Positions 20,523-29,532 of a stretch of DNA of 64,000 bases are shown here, in pieces. The notes below the pieces were generated by a model that was not told the DNA's origin, did no database searches, and worked only from the letters and a program-made list of their open reading frames with translations. Positions within the stretch are counted from its first letter, which is position 1; each line of letters starts with the position of its first letter. A program made the position numbers and the translations under genes. The stretch lies in assembly GCA_902167985.1 (NCBI GenBank), contig CABHNZ010000015.1, positions 62,001 to 126,000 of the forward strand. Reading direction: 5' to 3'. This DNA comes from Shinella sp. UYSO24 (GTDB taxonomy: Bacteria; Pseudomonadota; Alphaproteobacteria; Rhizobiales; Rhizobiaceae).

Positions 20523-21875
20523 GTGAGCGGCGCAGCAGCAGGCACAGCCTCACCCGAACCTTTCATCGTCACGCACCGGCTGGTGCTCGGGATTGCCGTG
20601 CCGATGACGATCGGCTTTCTGACGACACCGCTTCTCGGCCTCACGGGAACCGCCGTCGTCGGCCATCTCGGCCGGCCGGAGGCGCTGGCCGGCATGGCGA
20701 TCGGCTCCATTCTCTGCGATCTCATCTATGGCACGCTCGGCTTTTTCCGCACGTCGACGACAGGGCTGACGGCACAGGCCTTCGGCCGCGGCGACGGGCG
20801 CGAACAGCAGGCGGTGTTCTGGCGGGCGATATTGAGCGCGCTCTGTCTCGGGCTTGCCATGCTGGCGATCTCGCCGGTGCTTCTGGCCTTTGCGCCGGGG
20901 CTGATGACCGGTGAGACGGAGGTTGCCGCCGAGGCGCATCTCTATTTCGGCATCCGTATTCTGGCGAGCCCGGTGACATTTGCCAATTTCGCCATTCTCG
21001 GCTTCGTGCTGGGGCGCGGCGAAGGCACGACGGGCCTCAGGCTGCAGATCATCCTCAACGGCACCAATGTCATCCTCGCCGTTCTTTTCGGCCTCGTGCT
21101 CGATCATGGCGTCGCGGGCGTCGCCTGGGCCTCGGTTCTGGCGGAGGTCACGGCGCTCGCGGCAGGGCTCCTCACCGTACGCCGGCGGCTTTCAGCCTCT
21201 GAGCGGCCGTCGCGGGCAGACCTGCTCGATACGGCAAAGCTCCGGCAGCTGTTTCAGCTCAATGCCGATATCCTGATCCGCTCGCTGGTGCTGAACGGCG
21301 CGTTTGCCATCCTGACGCGGATCGGTGGCGGGTTCGGCGCGGTGACGCTTGCTGCCAATGCGGTTCTGATGAACGTCTTCATGCTGTCGTCCTTCTTCCT
21401 CGACGGGCTGGCGGGGGCGGCGGAACAGCTGGCCGGGCGCGCAGTCGGCGCGGGCTTCAGGCCGGGCTTCGACCGGGCGCTGAAACTCACCGCGCTCTGG
21501 TCCTTCGCGATGGCGGCGGTGCTCGGATTGTTCTTCCTGATTGCCGGAAACGGGCTCGTGCATCTGCTGACGAGTTCGCAGGAAGTGCAGGCCGATGCCC
21601 TCACCTATCTGCCATGGGCGGCGCTGACCGGCCTTACCGGCGCGCTCGCCTTCCAGATGGACGGCATCTTCATCGGCGCCACATGGTCACGCGAGATGCG
21701 CAATATGATGCTGGCGTCGTTTGCCGCCTATTGCGTGGCACTGATGGTGCTGGTGCCGCTCCTTGCCAATCACGGGCTCTGGGCGGCACTCAACCTGTTC
21801 CTGCTGATGCGCGGCGTGTTTCTTGCCGCCATGCTGCCGGGCAAGGCCCGTCAGAGCTTCAGCGTCGCCCAGTGA
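20523..21875 (+). CDS. MATE family efflux transporter (DinF-like)
   Basis: A 450-residue polytopic protein with about twelve hydrophobic helices arranged as two similar halves. The first half begins LVLGIAVPMTIGFLTTPLLG and carries the LTGTAVVGHLGRPEALAGMA motif of the MATE/DinF group. The second half begins LFQLNADILIRSLVLNGAFA. These proteins export drugs or metabolites in exchange for Na+ or H+. The start is GTG 20523, five bases after the CAP gene stop. Its 3' end overlaps the 3' end of pyrD by 25 bases, tail to tail. The frame is intact. Confidence 0.92.
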   Translation: MSGAAAGTASPEPFIVTHRLVLGIAVPMTIGFLTTPLLGLTGTAVVGHLGRPEALAGMAIGSILCDLIYGTLGFFRTSTTGLTAQAFGRGDGREQQAVFWRAILSALCLGLAMLAISPVLLAFAPGLMTGETEVAAEAHLYFGIRILASPVTFANFAILGFVLGRGEGTTGLRLQIILNGTNVILAVLFGLVLDHGVAGVAWASVLAEVTALAAGLLTVRRRLSASERPSRADLLDTAKLRQLFQLNADILIRSLVLNGAFAILTRIGGGFGAVTLAANAVLMNVFMLSSFFLDGLAGAAEQLAGRAVGAGFRPGFDRALKLTALWSFAMAAVLGLFFLIAGNGLVHLLTSSQEVQADALTYLPWAALTGLTGALAFQMDGIFIGATWSREMRNMMLASFAAYCVALMVLVPLLANHGLWAALNLFLLMRGVFLAAMLPGKARQSFSVAQ

Positions 21876-22970
21876 TCGGTGCGGGTGTCGCGCAGCGCCC
21901 GGATCGACTGTGCCTTTTCGCGATCGAGCAGTTTCGACAGGCCGCGCACGACCTCGCCGGGAAGGCCCGGACCGCCATAGACCATGCAGGAATAGAGCTG
22001 GACGAGATCGGCGCCGGCCTTGATCTTCTCCAGCGCGTCTTCGGCGCTGCCGATACCGCCTGCGCCGATCAGCGGCAGGTTCGGCCCGACTCGTTTGCGC
22101 ATTTTTGCGAGAATCACGGTAGAACGCGCAAATAATGGCGCACCTGAAAGGCCGCCGGCCTCCTTCGCCTGACGCTGATCCTTCAGGCCATCGCGCGAGA
22201 GCGTGGTGTTGGAAACGATCAGGCCGTCGAGATCATGCTCCAGCACTTCGGCGGCGATATCGTCCAATCCCTCTTCGGTCAGATCCGGCGCGATCTTCAA
22301 GAAGACCGGCACGCGCTTGCCGGTGCGGGCCTCTTCCTCGGCGCGGGCGGAGAGAACCGCATCGAGCAGCGCCTTCAGGCTGTCGCGCGCCTGCAGATCG
22401 CGAAGACCGGGCGTGTTGGGCGAGGAGATGTTGGCGGTGAAATAGGTCGCGACCGGATAGAAACGGCGGATGCCCTCGACGTAATCGCCGATACGATCCG
22501 CACTATCCTTGTTGGCACCGATATTGACGCCGACGATACCACCGAGCGGGCCACCCGGCGCCCCGGCAGATGCGGCCGGACGGCGAGCCGAGAGACGGCG
22601 GAAGGCTGCCTCATGCCCTTCATTGTTGAAGCCCATGCGGTTGATGACGGCGCGATCCTCGACCAGACGGAAGAGGCGCGGCTTGTCATTGCCGGCCTGC
22701 GGCTTGGGCGTCAGCGTACCGACTTCGGTGAAGCCGAAGCCGAGATTGAGGATCTGATCGGGCGCCTCGGCATTCTTGTCATATCCGGCGGCAAGACCGA
22801 GCGGGTTTGAAAAGCGGATGCGGCGACGTCTGGACCAGACGCGGGTCTTCCGTGATCCGGCAGGCCGGCACGAGGCCGCTCTTCAGGGCCGCAATGGACA
22901 TGCCATGGGCCTTTTCAGGATCGAAGACGAACAGGCTGCGGGATGCGAGCCCGGAAAGCGACAGGGTCAA
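21851..22970 (-). CDS. pyrD: dihydroorotate dehydrogenase (quinone), class 2
   Basis: Membrane-associated flavoenzyme of pyrimidine synthesis that oxidises dihydroorotate to orotate with quinone. Seen: the N-terminal membrane-docking helix SLFVFDPEKAHGMSIAALKS, the segment FSNPLGLAAGYDKNAEAPDQ, VNIGANKDS, FTANISSPNTPGLRDLQ (catalytic serine loop), DGLIVSNTTLSRDG, and LIGAGGIGSAEDALEKIKAGAD for FMN phosphate binding. Two one-base deletions near 22820 and 22826 shift the frame twice; adding two bases gives 373 residues. The start is TTG 22970, which overlaps the stop of the upstream DUF952 gene (TTGA), with GGAG nine bases before it. pyrE and pyrC also lie in this window but far away. Confidence 0.9.
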
Positions 22971-23313
22971 GGCATTTTCTCCGGAAAGGCGTGCTGGCCA
23001 TCGACGCCGAGAAGGAGCGGCATCTCCCAGAGCACGGACGACACCGATAGCGGCGCATAAAGATGAGGAAAGAGATCACCACCGCGCGAGGCTTCGAATT
23101 TCAGCGCTTCGCCGAGCGGCGGCACATCGACGGCGACGAGGATCAGCCCCGTCTGCCCGGCAAAATGCAGCCTTGCGGTTTCGCGGGCCTGCGAGGCGGT
23201 GGAAAATGGATGTAGCCGTCACGCAGGTCGATCTCGGCGCCTTCGAAGACGCCCTTCTCCTTGGCCTGCCGCCAGAGGGTATCCGGCACGATCTTGTAGA
23301 TAATATCGGTCAT
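22967..23313 (-). CDS. DUF952 domain protein
   Basis: A 115-residue protein, found by translating around a one-base deletion near 23203, so no single frame shows it whole. It begins MTDIIYKIVPDTLWRQAKEK and continues GDLRDGYIHFSTASQ-type sequence; the part DGYIHFS is the hallmark of the DUF952 (glutathione S-transferase-like) family. It ends in WEMPLLLGVDGQHAFPEKMP. The start is ATG 23313. Its TGA overlaps the TTG start of pyrD, which suggests coupled translation. In related genomes DUF952 genes are, as far as I recall, also found before pyrD. The function is unknown. Confidence 0.82.
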
Positions 23314-23543
23314 CTCTCACTCTCGCAGTGGGCGCCCGTTGCGGGACATGCCCCGACCGTTAGCCGCAAAGCCGGTCGTTTGTCCACCCATCTCCGGCCT
23401 ATCTGCCAGCCATGCCTGCCTGAAGAAACCCCTACGGCTTTTCCACACTTGTGCCAAAGCGGAGCCGGAGTTACTGTTTTAGCCGAGGAGAATTTATTCC
23501 GGCACCGCCGGGCAGGACTATGCTCTTGGGAGGGGGCGTGGGC

Positions 23544-24191
23544 ATGCAGACACTCACCATCATCATCGCAGACGATCATCCGCTGTTTCGCGGCGCGCTG
23601 AGCCAGGCCGTCGGCGGGCTTTCCGGCAATCATGCCATCATCGAGGCCGGCGATTTCGAAGCCGCGCAACAGGCGGTGCGCCGGGTGCCGGACACCGATC
23701 TGCTACTGCTCGATCTTTCCATGCCGGGGGTCAGCGGCTTTTCCGGCCTTATGACCTTGAAGGCGGAGTTTCCGGGCCTGCCGGTGATCGTCGTCTCGGC
23801 AACGGACGACTGTGGCACCGTGCGCCGGGCGCTGGAACTCGGCGCCTCCGGCTTCATTTCCAAATCCACCGGGCTCGACGGCATTCGCGAAGGCATCAGG
23901 GCCGTGCTGGAGGGCGAGATCTGGGCGCCCGGCATTGACCTCGGGCCAGCGGAGGAGGATGCGGGCATCAGCGAGATCATCGACCGGGTGAAAACGCTGA
24001 CGCCGCAGCAGAGCCGCGTCCTGACCATGCTGGCCGAAGGGCTGCTCAACAAGCAGATCGCCTATGAGCTCAGCGTCTCCGAAGCGACGATCAAGGCGCA
24101 TGTCTCGGCGATACTGCTGAAGCTGAATGTCGACAGCCGCACACAGGCGGTGATCAAGCTCGGGCGGATCAACATGGCGATGGTCGCCTGA
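23544..24191 (+). CDS. LuxR/NarL-type response regulator
   Basis: A 215-residue two-domain regulator. The receiver domain (residues 1-125) shows the acidic pair IIIADDHPLFRG, the phosphoryl-accepting aspartate in LLLLDLSMPGVSG and the lysine in GFISKS. The C-terminal LuxR helix-turn-helix reads LTPQQSRVLTMLAEGLLNKQ and VSEATIKAHVSAILLKL. The start is ATG 23544, after the GGGAGGGGG stretch; a GTG six bases upstream is possible. No partner kinase lies nearby, so it is an orphan here. Targets are unknown. Confidence 0.9.
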   Translation: MQTLTIIIADDHPLFRGALSQAVGGLSGNHAIIEAGDFEAAQQAVRRVPDTDLLLLDLSMPGVSGFSGLMTLKAEFPGLPVIVVSATDDCGTVRRALELGASGFISKSTGLDGIREGIRAVLEGEIWAPGIDLGPAEEDAGISEIIDRVKTLTPQQSRVLTMLAEGLLNKQIAYELSVSEATIKAHVSAILLKLNVDSRTQAVIKLGRINMAMVA

Positions 24192-24358
24192 GAGCCAGAA
24201 GAGGCGCGACAGAGTGAGAGGATTTTATTCCTCTTCACTCTTTACGTGCAGGCTACGCTCAGCTAAGTTGAAACCAGTCATACGGCGGGCTTTCCGGGCT
24301 CCCGCCGTCGTTTCCACATCTTTCATGTCTTCCGGTCGCCGCGTCGGGGCAAACCGCC

Positions 24359-25044
24359 ATGCTGTCACACGAAACCATCTGGAGCGCGATCGATACGCTG
24401 GCGGAACGCAACCAGCTGACGCCATCCGGGCTGGCGCGACGGGCTGGCCTCGACCCGACATCCTTCAACAAGTCCAAGCGGCTCGGGCCCGACGGGCGGC
24501 TGCGCTGGCCCTCGACGGAATCGATTGCCAAGGTTCTCGATGCGACCGGCGCGACCGTCGACCAGTTTCTCAGTTACCTGCCGGGGACGACAATTGCCGG
24601 ACTTGCCGCCAGCGCAGCGGCCGTATCGGCCCTGCCGGATGGCCGTGCGGCACGCAGCGCGATACCGCTTCTCGGCTTTGCGCAGGCGGGTTCCGGCGGC
24701 TTTTTCGACGATGGCGGTTTTCCTGCCGGCCAGGGCTGGGACGTGGTGGAATTTCCCGCCGACCCGGCCAAAAGGCCGGCGTCTATGCGCTTGAAGTGCA
24801 GGGCGAATCCATGATGCCGCTCTACCGCGACGGCGACGTGCTGATCGTCGAGCCCGGCGCGCAGGTGAGACGCGGCGACCGCGTCGTCGTCAAGACCAAG
24901 GAGGGTGAGGTGATGGCCAAGGTGCTTGCCCGCCAGAGCGCCCGGACAATCGACCTGCTGTCGCTCAATCCCGAACATCCGAACCGCAGTTTCGATATTG
25001 CCGATGTGGAATGGATCGCGCGGATCATCTGGGCCAGCCAGTAG
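24359..25044 (+). CDS. HTH regulator with S24 (LexA/CI-like) peptidase domain
   Basis: A 228-residue protein after one A is restored near 24770 (a run of A). The N-terminal helix-turn-helix is SGLARRAGLDPTSFNKSKRL; the C-terminal S24 domain contains the serine of QGESMMPLYRDGDVLIVEPG and the lysine region RVVVKTKEGEVMAKVL, i.e. the Ser/Lys dyad used by LexA and phage CI for self-cleavage. The start is ATG 24359 (MLSHETIWSAI). I see no obvious Ala-Gly cleavage site in the linker, so self-cleavage is unproven. It converges with the binding-protein gene, seven bases apart. Its operator is unknown. Confidence 0.87.
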
Positions 25045-25051
25045 GCTCAGT

Positions 25052-25959
25052 TCAGTAGAGGCCGTTCGGGAAATAGCGCAGGTAGAGATCCTGAAGCCGG
25101 CCATTGCGGGCCAGTTCCGACAGAGCCTGATCGAAAGCCTGAACCAGCACGGGGTCATTCTTGCGCAGCATGACGGAGAGGCCCTCGCCGAGGAACTTTT
25201 CCGACAGATAGGGACCATCGAACAGCGTGCAGCATTTGGCCGAGGCATCGCTCGCCACCCAGAAGGGCAGACGCAGGCCATCGCCGAAGACGGCATCGAC
25301 CTTGCCCTCTTTCAGAGCCTCCATCATGGCGTCATAGGTATCGAACGAAACCAGCGAGAGGCGCGGGAAAACACTTTCGCCATCGCCTCATGGGCGGTTT
25401 CCTTCACCACGCCGACAGGCCGGCCGGCGAGCGCTGCTGCCGCCACGCCATTGCCGAGCTTCGCCGACAGGTTGCGGACAAAGCGGCCAGGAATGCCGAT
25501 ATAGGGTCTCGAAAAGGCAAACCGTCGGCGCAGATCCGGCGTCACGGCGATACCGGCCATGGCGGCCTCGCCATTGCCGGCCTCAAGGGCGGCCTCCAGC
25601 TGGTCGTAAGGCAGAGGCTGGATCTGGCACTTCGCCTCGATCTTCAGTTCGGCGCAGATATCGCGGGCAAGATCGACGTTGAAACCGGAGAGACGGCCGG
25701 TCTGGTCGGCAAAATTCAAGGGCGGGAAATCGACCGTCGTCAGTATCCTCAACCGAACGAGCGTTGACAGGTCGGATCGCGGCAGGCGTTCGCGCGTATC
25801 GAACATCAGGGGCAGATTGTCATCGGCTGCCGCGCGGCGCGAGGGCAAGACGGCGCCGCCGATCATCAGGGCCGCCAGCATCATGCCCGCCGCCCTTGCG
25901 ACCTTGCGAAGGGCGTCAATGCCCAAGATATCGGGGGATGCAATCATGGCGCGTGTCAT
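25052..25959 (-). CDS. periplasmic amino-acid-type substrate-binding protein
   Basis: About 302 residues after restoring one A near 25375. The N-terminal export signal is centred on AAGMMLAALMIGGAVLPSRR. The mature protein follows the family 3 (amino-acid/opine) binding-protein pattern: RILTTVDFPPLNFADQTGRL, SGFNVDLARDICAEL, AMAGIAVTPDLRRRFAFSRP, and the C-terminal VDAVFGDGLRL and DQALSELARNGRLQDLYLRY. No permease or ATPase gene is next to it, so it is either an orphan binding protein or a sensor. The start is uncertain (ATG 25959, with 25965 and 25947 possible). It is divergent from the glycosyltransferase gene, with 47 bases between the starts. Confidence 0.85.
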
Positions 25960-26006
25960 TATCATCCGTGTCGGGGATTGCCACCGAAGCACGGTCTAAC
26001 AGAAGC

Positions 26007-28082
26007 ATGGGGCTGGGGGAATACATAACGGCCACACCGGAGGAAGAGGCCGGCGCAAGCGAGGGCAAGAGCCCCGGCCCCGGTGCGGGCACCCGTAAAG
26101 ACATTGGTGAAGACATTGGTGCAGGCATTAGCCCAGATATGGGCTCAAATATCGGCTCGGATACGGGTTCCGACTGCGGCATCGGAGAAAAGGCCACGCA
26201 AGAGCCGATCTTCGACGCTGAGGCTTTGGCCAGAGACGAGCTGGCCGCCCTTCGTGCGCTTGGCTTTTCGCGGCCGCTGCTGAGCCGTTTCAGCGGCATC
26301 GCCAAACGCAATGGCACGACGATCGAGACCGAGTTGCTGGCAAGCGGCATCGTCCGAGAAGATGCCTATTACGGTGCGATCGCCCGGCTGCTGCGCCTGC
26401 CTTTTCTGACCGAGATAGAAGCGTCGATGGTGCCCGACCTGCTGGCGCTCGATGTGCAGCTGCAACGGCCGACCAGCCTGCGTATCGTCAACCGTCATGC
26501 CGCTCCGCAAGTGGCACTGGTGCCGGAGGCGCATCAGCTTGCGCAGCTGGCGGCCGTTCTCACCACCATGCCGCTGGCAGGCCGCGATCTGGTGATCACG
26601 ACGAAAAGCGCCATCCGTTCCGCCGTCTGGCAGGCGGGTGCTATCCGGCGCGCAACGGCCGTGACGAATGGACTGTTCGAAACGCAGCCGCAGTTTTCGG
26701 CGCGGATCGTCATGACCGGAGCGCAGGGCTTTTGTCTTGGTGCCGTGCTGGCGGCACTCATCTCGGCCGGGCTGGCGTGGACCGTTGATATGCTTTTCGT
26801 CCTGCATATCCTGCTGACGCTTCTCTATTTCGCGGCGATGTGCCTGCGGATCGCGGCGCTTGGCAGCCGCAATCGAAACGAAAGGCGACGGCCTCTGCGG
26901 CCTTCGCGCGGCCCCCTGCCGGTCTATACGGTAATGGTTGCGCTCTGCGAGGAAGAGCAGATGGCAGGGCAGCTCGTCGAAAGTCTTCTGCGTCTCGACT
27001 GGCCAAAGTCGCTGCTCGATATCAAGCTCGTCTGCGAGGCAGAGGATCGGGCCACGATCGCGGCCTTGCGGGCATGCCGGCTTCCGCCCCATATCGAAAT
27101 CGTCGAAGTGCCGCCGGTCGGGCCGAAAACGAAACCCAAGGCGCTCACTTACGCGCTGCCGGCGGCCCGCGGTGACTTTCTGGCGATCTACGATGTCGAG
27201 GACCGGCCGCATCCCATGCAATTGCGCGAGGCATGGCAGCATTTTCGCACAGCGCCCGACAGCCTTGGCTGCCTGCAGGCGCCGCTTGTCATCACCAATG
27301 CCCGGCAATCGATGCTGAGTGCGCTTTTCGCGCTGGAATATGCCGGCCTGTTTCGTGGCCTTCTGCCGTTTCTCGGGCGCAGCCGCATGCCGCTACCGCT
27401 TGGCGGCACCTCCAACCATTTTCGCATAGAGGCACTGAGAAAGGCCGGCGGATGGGATCCGCACAACGTCACCGAGGATGCGGATATCGGGCTGAGGCTC
27501 TACCGGCTCGGCTATCACGCGACGTGCTGACGCGGCAGACGCTTGAGGATGCGCCGGTGACGATCCCGGTCTGGACCGCGCAGCGCAGCCGCTGGTTCAA
27601 GGGCTGGCTGCAGACATGGCTGGTCGCCATGCGCCAGCCGGCCGCACTCTTTCGCGAGATGGGGCCGGGTGCCTTTCTGAATTTCCAGCTGCTGATCGGC
27701 GGCATGCTGCTTTCGTCGCTCCTGCATCCGCTGATCGTCGTACTGCTGACCATCGATGTCCGCGCCATGATGGAAGCACCCGTAGGCGACCTGCCGCTCT
27801 CGGCCGTGCTTCTCTTTGCCGTCGATCTTGCCAATATTCTCGGCAGCTATCTCGTTTTCGTGGCGCTTGGCCTCAACGTCATGACCGATCACGAAAAAGG
27901 TTGGTGGGGTGGCGATGGGTGGGCATTCCGCTCTACTGGCTGATGACATCCCATGCCGCATGCGCGCCATCATCGAACTGAAGCTGAAACCGTTTCACTG
28001 GAACAAGACGCCACACCGGCCATCAGGTAGGGCGAAAGCGGAACGGCAGGATGGTGAGGGGGAGAAGGATTGGAGCGGGTGA
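26007..28082 (+). CDS. processive family 2 glycosyltransferase with N-terminal MshEN-like domain
   Basis: Membrane glycosyltransferase of about 690 residues after restoring three bases (near 27523, 27897, 27964). N-terminal low-complexity tetrapeptide repeat (about residues 32-59), then a domain resembling type II secretion N-terminal modules (FSRPLLSRFSGIAKRNGTTI), two hydrophobic helices near residue 235-275, and a GT2 core: VYTVMVALCEEEQMAGQLVE, DFLAIYDVEDRPHPMQL (the D.D acid motif), NVTEDADIGLRLYRLGY and QRSRWFKGWLQTW (the QxxRW motif of processive synthases). C-terminal helices follow. It probably makes an exopolysaccharide. As read, the stop (28080-28082) lies inside the convergent tRNA-Gly gene, so a further missing base near the end is likely. 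Confidence 0.83.
26100..26183 (+). repeat. 12-bp tandem repeat coding for a D-I-G-S-like tetrapeptide
   Basis: Seven imperfect 12-base units inside the glycosyltransferase gene encode DIGE, DIGA, GISP, DMGS, NIGS, DTGS, DCGI in a row. The period is exact, so the frame is kept whatever the copy number. The segment is probably a disordered N-terminal spacer. Copy number may vary between strains. Confidence 0.8.
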
Positions 28083-28144
28083 AGGGAATCGAACCCTCGT
28101 ATTCAGCTTGGGAAGCTGCTGCTCTACCATTGAGCTACACCCGC
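28071..28144 (-). tRNA. tRNA-Gly (anticodon CCC), CCA encoded
   Basis: Read on the minus strand, the acceptor arm GCGGGTG (28144 downward) pairs with CACCCGC at 28081-28075. The D arm is GCTC/GAGC, the anticodon loop is TTCCCAA with anticodon CCC, and the T loop is TTCGATT. The 3' end is T followed by encoded CCA (28073-28071). The cloverleaf is complete. The 3' end overlaps the apparent end of the glycosyltransferase frame on the other strand. Confidence 0.96.
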
Positions 28145-28239
28145 GTCAGGCCCTGAGATTTCCAACAGAAGCGTGCGGCTGTCAAGCCTTCAAGGCCACG
28201 CTTTGGCGCCGCGGCATCTGTACCGCGGCATTCGCAAAC

Positions 28240-29329
28240 TCAGCTGCGGAAATGCTTCGAGAGCTTCAGGCCCTGCGCCTGATAGTTCGAGCCGAGGCCC
28301 GAGCCGTAGAGGCCTTCCGGCTTTTCCTGCATGTGTTCATAGACGAGACGGCCGACGATCTGGCCGTCTTCGAGAATGAACGGCACTTCGTGGCTGCGCA
28401 CTTCCAGCACCGCGCGGCTGCCGCGGCCACCGGCGGCCTCATGGCCGAAACCGGGGTCGAAGAAGCCGGCATAGTGGACGCGGAACTCGCCGACGAGCGG
28501 ATCGAAAGGCGTCATCTCGGCGGCATAAAGCGGCGGCACATGCACGGCCTCGCGCGAGACGAGGATGTAGAATTCGTCCGGATCGAGGATGAGTTCGTTG
28601 CGGCCGCGGCTATAGAGCGGTTCCCAGAAATCGAAAATGTCGTGCTGGGCCTTCTTGTCGACATCGACGACTGCCGTGTGATGCTTGCCGCGATAGCCGA
28701 TCAGGCCGTCGCGATCGCCGGAGAGATCGATCGACAGCGCGATACCGGCGCCGAGACATTCGGCTTGGCGGCCGCCACCAGCGTTTCGGCCTCATGCAGG
28801 GCCAGAACTTCCGGCTCGGTCAGAAGCGCATTGCCGAAGCGGAAGCGGATCTGCGACAGGCGCGAGCCCTGACGCACGACGATCGGAAAGGTGCGCGGCG
28901 AGATTTCGAGATAGAGCGGGCCGGAATAGCCGGCCGGGATCTTGTCGAATTCCTGCGCATGATCAGTGATGACGCGGGTGAAGATATCAAGACGGCCGGT
29001 GGAGGATTTCGGATTGGCCGAGGCCGACATGCCGGCCGCAGTTCCAGCCGCTCCATCAAGGGCACGATATAGACGCAACCGGTTTCGAGAACCGCACCTT
29101 CGGAGAGGTCCACCACATGCAGTTTCAGGCGATCGAGCTTGTCGGAGACGAGACTGTTCGGGCCGGGCATGAAGCTGGCGCGGACGCGAAACGCTTTGGC
29201 CCCAAGCCGCAGATCAAGACTTGCCGGCTGGATCTGATCCTGATCCAGCGGCCGTTCCGAGCGCAGGCGCCCGCTTTCGAAAAGCGCCGCGATTGCGCGG
29301 TCCGCCAATATTCCTGTGTCGCGAGCCAT
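28240..29329 (-). CDS. dcd: 2'-deoxycytidine 5'-triphosphate deaminase (long form)
   Basis: Converts dCTP to dUTP for thymidylate synthesis. About 363 residues after restoring two bases near 28752 and 29039, which is the long form typical of alphaproteobacteria and about twice the enterobacterial Dcd. Seen: GILADRAIAALFESGRLRSE, DQIQPASLDLRLGAKAFRVR, the repeated second half SGPLYLEISPRTFPIVVRQG and QIRFRFGNALL, and the C-terminal HYAGFFDPGFGHEAAGGRGS, VPFILEDGQIVGRLVYEHMQ. The start is ATG 29329 (a second ATG at 29332 is equally possible). It is divergent from metZ and its riboswitch leader. Confidence 0.9.
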
Positions 29330-29410
29330 CATGCCCCATCCATATTTGAGGCGACAAAACCAAATCGAAGCCATTGACGCAAGCAAAGAGCGGGCGTATG
29401 GCACATTTAT

Positions 29411-29468
29411 CCCGTGGTGATTTGGCCGGTTGGCTTGCAGCCACGTTAAACAAGTGGCTAAAAGAACC
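29411..29468 (+). promoter_or_regulatory. SAM-II riboswitch (metA-type) in the metZ leader
   Basis: The leader has the SAM-II layout: helix P1 from CGTGG (29413-29417) with CCACG (29441-29445), the conserved TGATTTGGCCGG segment in the loop, TTGCAGCCACG, and the downstream AAGTGGCTAAAAG that forms the H-type pseudoknot. SAM-II elements are known in alphaproteobacteria before metA, metX and metZ. The position, 65 bases before the metZ ATG, fits. High S-adenosylmethionine should lower metZ expression. Confidence 0.88.
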
Positions 29469-29480
29469 GGGGACACGTTG

Positions 29481-29517
29481 AAACCGGTTTGCTTTTGCGA
29501 CCGGTTTTTTGTTTTTT
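29481..29517 (+). terminator. Rho-independent terminator/attenuator between SAM-II riboswitch and metZ
   Basis: AAACCGGT (29481-29488) pairs with ACCGGTTT (29500-29507), followed by T-rich sequence to 29517. It ends 15 bases before the metZ ATG. An alternative hairpin is possible: AACCGG (29465-29470), just after the riboswitch core, can pair with CCGGTT (29484-29489) and remove the terminator's 5' arm. This would make an anti-terminator. Confidence 0.75.
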
Positions 29518-29532
29518 AAGGTGGGAAATAGC

